Origin: a virus
Direction: 5' to 3' (one strand)
Virus record (IMG/VR): IMGVR_UViG_3300022223_000023
Location: 1 to 25,560 of that record
DNA length: 25,560 nucleotides
The notes under the pieces were generated by a model. The model saw nothing but the letters and a program-made list of their open reading frames with translations. It was not told the origin of the DNA and did no database searches. Positions 13,150 to 20,868 of this stretch are shown here, one piece after another; positions within the stretch are counted from its first letter, which is position 1, and each line of letters opens with the position of its first letter. The position numbers and the translations under genes are program-made.

Positions 13150-14547
13150 GTGATACAGACAGCATTAAAAGCTAGAGCGCATCAGATTGACCTGATGAAC
13201 TTTAGCGCAACTAACAGCATGATAGGCACGCTTGCGTGGCACGGTATGGGGCTAGGTAAAACTTTGGGCGCATTGTGGGCCGCTCAAAAACATACCGACG
13301 ACCTTATCGCTTCAGGACTTGCAAACAATCCTAAGGTAGCAATCTTTTGCCCGAAGTCGGCAGTAATAACTTGGCGTCAAGAAATCAATACAAACGTAAA
13401 GGCACTAATACCTAAGGCATTGATTTACCCTATCTCTTCAATTCATCATTTTGTTAAGTCGTGTAAATACCACGACGTTAGATACATCATAATTGACGAG
13501 TCGCACGCTTTCAAAAGTCCTGAAACCGATCGCATCAGTGTGCTGGCCAAGCTATTTAAAACTATAGGTACTCACGGTAATGCGTTTAAGAACGGTCGTA
13601 TGATGTTACTTACTGGTACGCCAATGCCTAATGGTGCGCATGAACTTTATACTTCATTTGCCATGTGTACGGCACCGGACTTAGTCGAAGCATCGAAAAG
13701 ACTTCAAGACCCTAAGAGAATTAAAGCATGGGAATATTCATATGCAGATCGCAAGAAGAAAAACTTCAGAAAATACGACAGGAAAACTCACAGCAAAGTT
13801 AACGAAGAGAGAAGTTCACCGTCAGGGGCAGCAAACGTCGACCTACTTGGAAAACTTTTAACGAGGTTCACTCACTATCGTAGAGTTACGGACTGTATTG
13901 ATATACCGAAAGCGCATGAGCATCACATTAACTTAGGACTTCCCGACGATGATCTATTAAGAGATGCGGACATCGAGAAGCCAGAGGCATACATGGCAAT
14001 TGTTGAAAGATTGTCAGCGGCAAAAACTCCGCATATGCTTTCATGGATTAATGAGTTCATTAGAATCAATCCAACAACACAGCTACTAGTTTTTACAATG
14101 CACCGACGACCGCTTGATGCATTGATGGCACACTTTAAAGGTCGTGCTAGACAGATAACAGGTAAAGAGAAGAGGACTGAACGTGACGATAACATCAATC
14201 ACTTTAAAGAAGGTCGATACCAAATACTAGGCATGACATATAAGTGTGGTTCAGAAAGTTTAAATTTGCAGAACTCATATAATTCACTTTACCATGGATA
14301 CCCGTGGACAGATTCAACATTAAGGCAGGCAATGGCACGAACATATAGATCGGGCCAGTTAAACGAGACTAACCATTTCTTTTTAACTAGTGGTCAGAAC
14401 GACTCAAGAGTTCTTAATTTAGTGCGCAGTAAGCAAGAGGCAACAAATGCAGTCGAGGATATGCTAATCGAATTAGAGAAGCAACGAATCAACCAAGCAA
14501 TACAGGTACAAACTCAACGACAAAACTTATACAGTTCGTTGATATGA
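13150..14547 (+). CDS. SNF2-family DNA helicase/ATPase
   Basis: The product has 465 residues. It has the superfamily 2 motifs in order: I GMGLGKT (32-38), Ia IFCPKS (65-70), II DESH (116-119), III LTGTPMPNG (154-162), and VI RQAMARTYRSGQ near residue 393. The Asp-Glu-Ser-His box and the closing Y-R-x-GQ are typical of compact phage SNF2 proteins found with DUF2800, DUF2815, PolA and VirE genes, where they are thought to act in replication or recombination. The start is GTG at 13150 with GGAGAG upstream. The C-terminus (QNLYSSLI) repeats that of the small terminase. First gene after the operator-promoter. Confidence 0.85.
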   Translation: MIQTALKARAHQIDLMNFSATNSMIGTLAWHGMGLGKTLGALWAAQKHTDDLIASGLANNPKVAIFCPKSAVITWRQEINTNVKALIPKALIYPISSIHHFVKSCKYHDVRYIIIDESHAFKSPETDRISVLAKLFKTIGTHGNAFKNGRMMLLTGTPMPNGAHELYTSFAMCTAPDLVEASKRLQDPKRIKAWEYSYADRKKKNFRKYDRKTHSKVNEERSSPSGAANVDLLGKLLTRFTHYRRVTDCIDIPKAHEHHINLGLPDDDLLRDADIEKPEAYMAIVERLSAAKTPHMLSWINEFIRINPTTQLLVFTMHRRPLDALMAHFKGRARQITGKEKRTERDDNINHFKEGRYQILGMTYKCGSESLNLQNSYNSLYHGYPWTDSTLRQAMARTYRSGQLNETNHFFLTSGQNDSRVLNLVRSKQEATNAVEDMLIELEKQRINQAIQVQTQRQNLYSSLI

Positions 14548-14564
14548 AATGAAGGAGTTTATTT

Positions 14565-14750
14565 GTGAGTAGTCATTCGGTCAGGTTGGCAAAAAATTTA
14601 AGAGATATTGAAAAAATGAAAGATGCTCAAAAATTGCAGCGCATGACCGAATATAATAGAGGTCTTTATAATGGGATGGAAATGTTTTTGGCTTTGCCAA
14701 CAAATAGAAAGCCAGAATATACTAACAAAGAAACCAAGAAAACAAAATAA
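14565..14750 (+). CDS. Unknown small protein in AT-rich insert
   Basis: The product has 61 residues, basic and helical (LAKNLRDIEKMKDAQKLQRM), ending KETKKTK; family not recognised. The start is GTG at 14565 with AAGGAG 8 nt upstream. Base composition is lower in G+C (18 of 60 in the line from 14581) than in the helicase gene (25 of 60 in the line from 13561). Its end and the leader of the next gene form the left copy of a 30-bp repeat that recurs after the next gene. Confidence 0.5.
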   Translation: MSSHSVRLAKNLRDIEKMKDAQKLQRMTEYNRGLYNGMEMFLALPTNRKPEYTNKETKKTK

Positions 14751-14765
14751 AAGGAACTATTGATG
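14736..14765 (+). repeat. 30-bp direct repeat, left copy (gene boundary)
   Basis: This stretch starts AAGAAAACAAAATAA and ends at an ATG. It matches 15087-15116 at 26 of 30 positions. Both copies contain the end of one gene (codons for KKTK-stop), a ribosome binding site and the start codon of the next. Confidence 0.8.
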
Positions 14766-15101
14766 GCAATTAGACTTGGCGAATATTTAAAGTCTTTAAG
14801 AAAATTAAACTGCTTCACACTAAGGCAATTTGAAGAGTTTGCAGGTATATCTAATGCCTATTTATCGCAAATTGAAAACAACAAAATTAAAAGTCCAAGC
14901 CCAAATTTTCTTTTTAAGTTAGCTGATCTTTACAAGGTTGATTACAGAGCAATGTTTGAAAAAGCAGGATATATTGAGGAATCAAAACAATTTACAGGGC
15001 CAGCATTTGCTACAATCGAACTAGGGATTAAAATAACAAAAGAAGAAGAAAATAAATTGATGGAATATTTAGAATTTTTAAGAACGAAGAAAACAAAATA
15101 A
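14763..15101 (+). CDS. XRE-family HTH regulator in AT-rich insert
   Basis: The product has 112 residues. Residues 3-60 are a textbook XRE domain (LGEYLKSLRKLNCFTLRQFE, then EFAGISNAYLSQIENNKIKS, then P-S-P). The C-terminal half has an FTGPAFATIELGIKIT segment and an acidic-basic helix ending RTKKTK. I choose ATG 14763; a TTG at 14760 adjoins it with poorer spacing to AAGGA. The gene is AT-rich (18 of 60 G+C in the line from 14881) and lies exactly between two 30-bp repeats, as if inserted as a unit. Resembles chromosomal or prophage SinR-like repressors more than the other three HTH proteins here. Confidence 0.75.
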   Translation: MAIRLGEYLKSLRKLNCFTLRQFEEFAGISNAYLSQIENNKIKSPSPNFLFKLADLYKVDYRAMFEKAGYIEESKQFTGPAFATIELGIKITKEEENKLMEYLEFLRTKKTK

Positions 15102-15116
15102 GAAGGACTATTTATG
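15087..15116 (+). repeat. 30-bp direct repeat, right copy (gene boundary)
   Basis: Partner of 14736-14765, with four mismatches at positions 16, 18, 20 and 27. It again joins a KKTK-stop end, a binding site AAGGA and an ATG. Confidence 0.8.
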
Positions 15117-15410
15117 ATAAAATTTAGTACAGGCAAACTATTAATAACAAAACAAACATCGAAGTGGTCAAAACAGCAAAGAGATGAAGGTCAAAGAGAA
15201 GAAGAACGTAGAATTTTCTTTAACTTTAGTGCAAGAGATGAAGGTCGCTCTAGGGGTTACGTTACAGCTTGTGACGATAAAGACATAGCAAAAACTATAG
15301 CAGATTGCCTTGAAGCCATAATCTACTTGGATAGTGTAGACGACAAAAAACAGGCCATACCAAAACTTATGACTACGGCCAAGTGGCTTAAGCAAAGATT
15401 AAACATATAA
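15114..15410 (+). CDS. Unknown small protein before the nuclease gene
   Basis: The product has 98 residues; no family recognised. The N-terminal half is very polar (KQTSKWSKQQRDEGQREEER), followed by RIFFNFSARDEGRSRGYVTA, which could be beta strands. The rest is a two-helix region (AKTIADCLEAIIYLD and IPKLMTTAKWLKQRL). ATG at 15114 has AAGGA upstream, inside the 30-bp repeat. It lies 29 nt before the next gene, whose binding site AGGAGAG is in the gap. Confidence 0.5.
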   Translation: MIKFSTGKLLITKQTSKWSKQQRDEGQREEERRIFFNFSARDEGRSRGYVTACDDKDIAKTIADCLEAIIYLDSVDDKKQAIPKLMTTAKWLKQRLNI

Positions 15411-15439
15411 ACTAAGCAAATTATAAGAGGAGAGCAAGA

Positions 15440-16696
15440 ATGAACACAGGAAATTTCAACGACCTGATAAATTTCGTTAGACCTTCGGAGCACTCTAAAT
15501 ACTCTCCGTCGGCAGCAGAAAGGTGGCTAGAAACTGGCTGTCCGGCCAGCATAAGATTAGAAGAGCCGATACCTAATACATCATCGAAGTATGCAGAGGA
15601 AGGTACACTAGCACACAGCTATTGTGAGGCAGTAATAAGGCAAAGGTTCTATAATACTCCAATCCCACATCATCTATCGCTACAGCTTGCACAGCTAGAG
15701 GATAACGGCGTGGAGATGGAGCATTGTGCAAACTTATATGCAGACGTTGTTGAGTGGTGGTTAAGAAATCCGGCACTAGGTAAAATTATTTGGTGGGGGC
15801 TTGAACGTGGAGTTCCTGTCTTTCCAGAAAAAGGATGTTTTGGTACGGCGGACTGTTTAGTTATCGGTTCAGAAGGTGCGGCAGTTATCGACTTCAAGTA
15901 TGGTAAGGGTAAGAACGTATCGGCAAATACAGTACAACTACAAGTGTATGCGGCAGGAGTGGCAAAGCACCTACCAATTACTAACAAAGATTATCCAATC
16001 ACAGCGGTAGTTCATCAACCACGAATAGTTGAGGACGCCAAAGAGCATACATATACTTTTCAAGAACTCATCGACTTTCTATACGTAATAGAGAGGTCAA
16101 TCAATAAGTGTGAAGACCCGAACGCACCAATCGTCGACGGTAATCACTGTTTTTGGTGTAGAGCTAGAAGGACTAATGACCCTTCACTTAAATGCCCCGT
16201 CATTGCAGATAGACCACGTAAGTTAGCGCTTGAAAACTTCGATAAGTTTTTAGCTGACTCTAATCTTAATCCGCCCGATATTGCAGTGAAGACTACTCGA
16301 GATCAAGCGATCATAAAACTCATGGCACTTAAGCCATTAATAGATGAAGTCGTCAACGAAGCACACTCGGAGTTCAAGCAAAGACTGATTAACGGTGAGG
16401 CGATCGAAGGCATACAGTTAGTGGAGAACTACGGTAGAAGAGTCATCAATGCTGTTAATGATGAAGAGGCAAGCAGACTAATTAAGCAACATTTTCCACA
16501 GGTCAATCCAGTTAAAACTGTACCATCAAAAGTGAAGCTGAAAACGCTCACTGAAATTGAAAAGGAATTGGGCAAAAATAAATTAGACCCACTTTGTATC
16601 AGAAAAATAACGAAAGAAGTAAAGGTCGTAGACCAGAAAACAAGATCAATTATTGAGAGTATGTCTCAATATGCTAAACAAATAGGAGGGCAGTAA
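15440..16696 (+). CDS. DUF2800-type PD-(D/E)XK nuclease (Cas4/RecB-like)
   Basis: The product has 418 residues. DUF2800 features are SPSAAERWLETGCPASIRLE (residues 22-41), EEGTLAHSYCEA near 53, CFGTADCLV near 132-140, AVIDFKYGKGKNVSANTVQL near 148-167 and QVYAAG after it. The Asp in GTAD and the D-F-K triad are the nuclease core. Four cysteines may bind an iron-sulfur cluster as in Cas4/AddB: C34 and the group C-x2-C-x11-C near 237-252 (HCFWCRARRTNDPSLKCP). The family is regularly next to DUF2815 SSB genes, as here (TAATG overlap). Likely role: DNA end processing or recombination. AGGAGAG precedes the ATG. Confidence 0.8.
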   Translation: MNTGNFNDLINFVRPSEHSKYSPSAAERWLETGCPASIRLEEPIPNTSSKYAEEGTLAHSYCEAVIRQRFYNTPIPHHLSLQLAQLEDNGVEMEHCANLYADVVEWWLRNPALGKIIWWGLERGVPVFPEKGCFGTADCLVIGSEGAAVIDFKYGKGKNVSANTVQLQVYAAGVAKHLPITNKDYPITAVVHQPRIVEDAKEHTYTFQELIDFLYVIERSINKCEDPNAPIVDGNHCFWCRARRTNDPSLKCPVIADRPRKLALENFDKFLADSNLNPPDIAVKTTRDQAIIKLMALKPLIDEVVNEAHSEFKQRLINGEAIEGIQLVENYGRRVINAVNDEEASRLIKQHFPQVNPVKTVPSKVKLKTLTEIEKELGKNKLDPLCIRKITKEVKVVDQKTRSIIESMSQYAKQIGGQ

Positions 16697-17631
16697 TGAC
16701 GCCAGAACAACAAAAAGAATTTTTTAGTAAGACGTTCACTCTTCAGGGGCGAATGTTTTTTACACAAAACGTGCTCACTCCCGAGCAGCCATCGCCGGAG
16801 GACGCAGCGAAAGGGTATAAGCCTGCATACAAAATTATGTTTGTGTGGCCTAAAACCTCTAACGCTCATGTGATGCAAGAGCTAGGACAGTTTATAACGA
16901 CTGCAAAAGATCAATTGCACGCATCAATTCCTTGGCAACATTTCGTAAATCCAATCAAGGACTACGATACTTACGTGCGCCAAGATGGAAAGCCTAACCA
17001 CGAATTTACTAAAGGGTGCTATTGGATAAATGCTTCGACTCAATTTCAGCCACCAGTGGTAGGGCCAGACAGACAGCCTGTCATTAATGAAGCAGACGTG
17101 TACTCAGGTAGAAACTGTGTAATTAATATTAGTTTTTACAATATGTCCGGTACAACTAAAGATGGTAAAGCAGGAAAACGAGGACTTTCTACAAACTTTA
17201 ATGCAGTCATGCTTCTTGAAGGTGGTGAGCGTGAAGGTGGTGGAGGAGTTCAAGTTGACCCCAACCAAGTGTTCGGACAATTCCAAGTTGACATGGGCCT
17301 AGTCAACCAAGGAGGGCCAGCGCCTTCCGCATCACCGTCGAGTGACCCGTTTGGTGGTCAACAGCATCAAGCACCTGCCCCACAAGGTAGTCCGTTTGGT
17401 GGTCAACCCCAAGCACCGGCACCGACTCCCCAACAAACCCCACCTCCACAGCAAGGGCAGCCTAACCCGTTTGGTCAAGGTGCTCCTGCCCCTGTCCTAC
17501 AAGGACAGCCGCAGCCTAGCCCGTTTGGTGGACAAGCTCCTGCGCCTCAAGCACCGGCAGGACAATTTGGTGGTGGACAACAAGTTCAGATGCCTAACAT
17601 TAACACTAACGCTAATCCATTTGGTCAATAA
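16696..17631 (+). CDS. Single-stranded DNA-binding protein, DUF2815/Enc34-like, with PFG-repeat tail
   Basis: The product has 311 residues. Residues 1-185 match DUF2815: Y-K-P-A-Y-K-I-M-F-V-W-P-K, GCYWINASTQFQPPVV, ADVYSGRNCVINISFYNM and STNFNAVMLLEGGER are the family's conserved strands of an OB-like fold. Proteins of this group bind single-stranded DNA in phage replication. The C-terminal 110 residues are a disordered Pro/Gln/Gly-rich tail with repeated DPFGGQ, SPFGGQ, NPFGQG and final NPFGQ. Normal SSB tails are acidic and end in IPF; this one replaces that with many PFG units, which may recruit several partners at once. ATG overlaps the previous stop. Confidence 0.78.
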   Translation: MTPEQQKEFFSKTFTLQGRMFFTQNVLTPEQPSPEDAAKGYKPAYKIMFVWPKTSNAHVMQELGQFITTAKDQLHASIPWQHFVNPIKDYDTYVRQDGKPNHEFTKGCYWINASTQFQPPVVGPDRQPVINEADVYSGRNCVINISFYNMSGTTKDGKAGKRGLSTNFNAVMLLEGGEREGGGGVQVDPNQVFGQFQVDMGLVNQGGPAPSASPSSDPFGGQQHQAPAPQGSPFGGQPQAPAPTPQQTPPPQQGQPNPFGQGAPAPVLQGQPQPSPFGGQAPAPQAPAGQFGGGQQVQMPNINTNANPFGQ

Positions 17632-17643
17632 GAGGAGAAACCA

Positions 17644-18270
17644 ATGTATAAATTAACTATCGAATGTAAAAACATCAACGATCTTTCTGAAGTAGTAGGA
17701 CGCTTAGGTTCTACTGCTGTCAGCGCAAAGATTGAAACCCCATCGACTGCACAGGTAGATAGGGCCGCTGAACCTACTCGAGCAGAGGATACAAGCGGCG
17801 ATAAGCTAACGCCGAAGCAGAAGGCGAAAGCAGAAGCGGAAGCATTAGGCGTCGAAGTAAGTAGTAAAGATACTAAAGCAGACATCGAAGCTAAGATTGC
17901 TGCTCATACTTCAAGTGGTGATTTGCCAGAACCGCCACCAGTTCCACAGATGAGCGCTGCTCAATCAAATAATCCGCTACCACCGGAAGGCGTAGTATCA
18001 CCGGCGGCAGCACCGGCAGCGGCACCGGCCTTCAATCGCGATGTTGCACTTCAAAACATCGTACAAGGCTTTCAAAGTTTACAGCAGGCAGGATACCCTG
18101 AAGCACAAATTGCACCACTATTGCAGCAAGAGCTTCAAAAGGCAGGCGCTCCTGCGGTTAGACTAGGTGAGCTTTCAGATCAACACTTATCGGCGGCATA
18201 CCCTTACATTATGGACATGATTAACTCAATCCTTAATGCATCTAAGAGTCAGTCGTCAGCATTTGTTTAG
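17644..18270 (+). CDS. Replication-module protein with HeH/SAP-like segment
   Basis: The product has 208 residues. Residues 55-89 (LTPKQKAKAEAEALGVEVSS followed by KDTKADIEAKIAAHT) look like an HeH/LEM/SAP-type helix-extended-helix, a small DNA-binding fold common in phage proteins. A Pro/Ala-rich linker (98-130) leads to a helical C-terminal part (NIVQGFQSLQQAGYPEAQIA, then LLQQELQKAG). The very end is SSAFV. The gene is directly downstream of the SSB gene with GGAGAAACCA before the ATG, so it may be an SSB partner or loader. The HeH call is by eye. Confidence 0.55.
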   Translation: MYKLTIECKNINDLSEVVGRLGSTAVSAKIETPSTAQVDRAAEPTRAEDTSGDKLTPKQKAKAEAEALGVEVSSKDTKADIEAKIAAHTSSGDLPEPPPVPQMSAAQSNNPLPPEGVVSPAAAPAAAPAFNRDVALQNIVQGFQSLQQAGYPEAQIAPLLQQELQKAGAPAVRLGELSDQHLSAAYPYIMDMINSILNASKSQSSAFV

Positions 18271-18279
18271 TAGTAATTT

Positions 18280-18299
18280 GTGGGGGCTTCGGCCCTCAC
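18280..18299 (+). other. Very stable cUUCGg hairpin in leader of the next gene
   Basis: Eight base pairs (one G-U) close a UUCG tetraloop with a C-G closing pair, the most stable RNA tetraloop known. No T run follows, so it is not an intrinsic terminator. It ends 5 nt before the AAGGAAG binding site of the next gene and may act as an RNA-end protector or a translation modulator. Confidence 0.6.
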
Positions 18300-18315
18300 T
18301 CACAAGGAAGTAACT

Positions 18316-18540
18316 ATGGCAAAAAGACAGATGATAATGACTATTGATGAGGCACTTAGAATGGTCGTGCCTTTTGGTAAGTACAAAGGGATGTATTTAC
18401 TAAGACTATTCCACGAACAGAATAATTATTTTAACTGGCTTCGAGAGAACTCTAACGGACGACTTAACGAAGCACTAAAACTAATTGAAGAGGACAGCAA
18501 TCTAATGAAAAAGATAGGCTTTTCTCAGAGGAGATACTAA
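18316..18540 (+). CDS. DUF3820/ExoX-C-like small protein
   Basis: The product has 74 residues. VPFGKYKGMYLLRL (18-31) followed by Y-F-N-W-L-R-E is the short pattern F-G-K-[YH]-K-G ... Y-x-x-W-L found in DUF3820 and in the C-terminal domain of exonuclease X-like proteins. I therefore expect a nucleic-acid-related accessory role. The start is ATG 18316 with AAGGAAG upstream; a GTG at 18280 would begin in the hairpin. The stop overlaps the next ATG (TAATG). Confidence 0.65.
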   Translation: MAKRQMIMTIDEALRMVVPFGKYKGMYLLRLFHEQNNYFNWLRENSNGRLNEALKLIEEDSNLMKKIGFSQRRY

Positions 18541-18875
18541 TGTTCAGTTCAAGAACACTCAGAAGACGAAAAGAGAAAAAACTTAAAAAGCACGCTGAGA
18601 AAACCAAAGACTTTCTAGTGGAGTGTAGAAGAAAAATTCTTCCCACACTTATAAGTTCATTCAATGGGATGAATAAAACATATCCGTGCAAGCAATTTCA
18701 GCTAATCATTATGGACTTGGAAAGTATCACCGAACACTTAAACGATCTTAAAAAGAATGGTGCAAAAGCTCCTATGTCAGTGACACCTTTAAAAGATAGT
18801 AAAGTTAAAATGAATCCTGAAACTGATCTACCTAAGAATCTTAGAGATCAAAAAGTTGAGCCGAGTTCACTATGA
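18540..18875 (+). CDS. Unknown basic protein
   Basis: The product has 111 residues. The N-terminus is strongly basic (LRRRKEKKLKKHAEKTKDFL), possibly nucleic-acid-binding. The middle is helical (FQLIIMDLESITEHLNDL) and the end polar, PSSL. No family recognised. It lies between the FGKYKG gene and DNA polymerase with overlaps at both ends (TAATG, ATGA), so it is co-translated with the replication genes. A processivity or primer-handling helper is possible but nothing in the sequence proves it. Confidence 0.5.
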   Translation: MFSSRTLRRRKEKKLKKHAEKTKDFLVECRRKILPTLISSFNGMNKTYPCKQFQLIIMDLESITEHLNDLKKNGAKAPMSVTPLKDSKVKMNPETDLPKNLRDQKVEPSSL

Positions 18876-20857
18876 TGGATTTCTTCTTCGACTTTGAAAC
18901 TAGGAGTCGCCTCGACCTTAAGGAAGTAGGCACAATACGATATGCACTTCACGAAAGTACAGAGGCGACCCTTATCACTTATGCTTTTGGAAAGTATGGA
19001 GAGCTTAGATACTGGCGATTAGGATGGCCACTACCTCAAGACTTAATCGAAGTTGCAAGAAATCCGGAGAACTTTAACTTCATAGCTTTCAACGTGATAT
19101 TCGATTACATGATTTGGATGCACGCATTTATCGGTAAGATGGGCGGCATCGTCAATAAGATACCATTAGAAAGAGTCCACGACTGTATGGCCCTAACCTG
19201 CCACTATAGGGCCGGAAGTTCGTTAGGGTCAGCGGCAAAAATGTTTGACCTTCCACTAGAGAAAGATAAGGAAGGTCGACGAATAATGCTTAAACAACGT
19301 AAGCCTGATCGCAAGGGTAAATTCCCTGAGCTAACAGCAGAGGAGTGGCAACACTTCATCAGATACGGACTACTAGACACAAGGATACTGCGAGAGATTT
19401 ACTATCGTTGTCCTGCACTTCCATCTGGTGAGCGATGGGTATGGGAGTGGACGTTCAGACGAAACCTTCAAGGCATACGTGTTGACGTCCCATTAATCAA
19501 CGTGCTCAACGACATACTAAGCGAAGAGTATCCAAAATATTTAAGACAATTTCATTACTTCACAGGCGGAAACTTCACAGTAAAGTCTACACAAAAATGC
19601 CTAGAGTTTTTTAAACAGTTCTGGCCCTCGATTAAAAACATGAGAAAGGATACCGTAAGGGATATGCTACTAGAGTCAGAAGGGAAACCGAACCATGCAG
19701 TACAGGCATTAAAAATAAAAGAGACTGCCGGTTCCAACTCATTAGCGAAAATTAAAGTAGCAGTTAATCAAACTTTTAAAGGTCGACTATATAACCTTCT
19801 GGTTTACCACAAGGCCCAAACAAAAAGGTGGGCAGGCTATGGAGTTCAAATACAAAATATGCCTCGACTAGAAAGATTAGAAGGTGAACCTAAAATTAAC
19901 CTCGACGCTGTCAATGTGGCGGAGCAATTGTTGGAGGTTAGATCACAACTAAAGCAACCACTAAAGTATATAAAAAATTTAATTCGTCGATGGTGGATAC
20001 CTCAAGACGGAAATAGATTTTACTGTGGTGACTACTCTAAGATCGAACCAACATTTTTAAGATGGCTTGCAGGCATGGGCGAGATACCACCACTAGTCTA
20101 CGAAGAAATGGCAGAGGCGATATATAACATTCCAATAGACCAGATCGGTAAGGACTCCGAGGAAAGACAAGTCGGTAAGGCAGTCGAACTTGGTGGAGGC
20201 TATGGCATGGGATGGAGAAAATTTAGGGCCGACGTGTACGAGAAAACAGGCATCGTCCTAACTCCAGAAATGGCAAAGCACGTTATAAAAGTTTATCGCA
20301 AGAAGAACAAACCAATCGTTGATTTATGGAACGCACTTGACGCAGCATTTCGTAGGGCGATCTACGGCGAAACTTCTGTTGTTTGTGATGGCAAGATTGC
20401 AGTAGGCCCTATGCAGGGCAGAAGAGGCGTTCAGATTCGTTTACCTTCCGGTGGGCGACTCTACTATCACGGGGCTTTTATCCGTGGTGAGGAAGAGATT
20501 ATGGAGACTATCACAATCAGAAATGGTGTGCCGCACATTGAAAAGAAAAAGGTATGGAGAGACAATGTTTATTATGTCGGAGATGACCAAGGTTCAGTCA
20601 AAAATATTAAAGTGTACGGTGGCCAGCTAACTGAGCACGTAACGTCCGCTATCAGCCGTGAGGCACTTGCCCCTGCAATGTGGCGAGTAGAGCAGGCAGG
20701 ATTTGAAGTCCTTTGCTGTGTACACGATGAAATGTGGGCAGAATCTTACCATGGACGTGACCAAGAGTTCGACGATCTCATGGCACATCGACCTACATGG
20801 GCGAGGGATGTTGTAATAAAAGTTGGATTAGATAACGGATTAAGATATTTAAAGTAG
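18872..20857 (+). CDS. Family A DNA polymerase with 3'-5' exonuclease
   Basis: The product has 661 residues: replicative polymerase of the phage. The exonuclease domain shows FFFDFETRS (D7, E9), FNVIFDYMIW near residue 74 and YGLLDTRIL near 168. Polymerase motifs are A GDYSKIEPTFLRWLAGM near 385, B ERQVGKAVELGGGYGMGW near 431 (the R-x3-K-x6-YG pattern) and C VHDEMW near 617. All catalytic acids are present. The motif A change from the usual Q-I-E-x-R to K-I-E-P-T is notable but seen in small phage PolA proteins. The start overlaps the previous stop (ATGA). Next to DUF2815, nuclease and primase genes as in other phages of this type. Confidence 0.9.
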   Translation: MMDFFFDFETRSRLDLKEVGTIRYALHESTEATLITYAFGKYGELRYWRLGWPLPQDLIEVARNPENFNFIAFNVIFDYMIWMHAFIGKMGGIVNKIPLERVHDCMALTCHYRAGSSLGSAAKMFDLPLEKDKEGRRIMLKQRKPDRKGKFPELTAEEWQHFIRYGLLDTRILREIYYRCPALPSGERWVWEWTFRRNLQGIRVDVPLINVLNDILSEEYPKYLRQFHYFTGGNFTVKSTQKCLEFFKQFWPSIKNMRKDTVRDMLLESEGKPNHAVQALKIKETAGSNSLAKIKVAVNQTFKGRLYNLLVYHKAQTKRWAGYGVQIQNMPRLERLEGEPKINLDAVNVAEQLLEVRSQLKQPLKYIKNLIRRWWIPQDGNRFYCGDYSKIEPTFLRWLAGMGEIPPLVYEEMAEAIYNIPIDQIGKDSEERQVGKAVELGGGYGMGWRKFRADVYEKTGIVLTPEMAKHVIKVYRKKNKPIVDLWNALDAAFRRAIYGETSVVCDGKIAVGPMQGRRGVQIRLPSGGRLYYHGAFIRGEEEIMETITIRNGVPHIEKKKVWRDNVYYVGDDQGSVKNIKVYGGQLTEHVTSAISREALAPAMWRVEQAGFEVLCCVHDEMWAESYHGRDQEFDDLMAHRPTWARDVVIKVGLDNGLRYLK

Positions 20858-20868
20858 AGGAGAGAGCT

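Noticed and set aside
17342-17656. 104-codon plus-strand frame inside the SSB gene
   Set aside because: It is the shifted frame of the repetitive Pro/Gln-rich tail; the DUF2815 frame is clearly the coding one.
18280-18299. Intrinsic terminator
   Set aside because: Strong stem but no run of T after it, and the genes on both sides are in the same operon.
18280-18315. GTG start of the FGKYKG protein inside the hairpin
   Set aside because: The ATG at 18316 has AAGGAAG upstream; the extension would translate the stem-loop.
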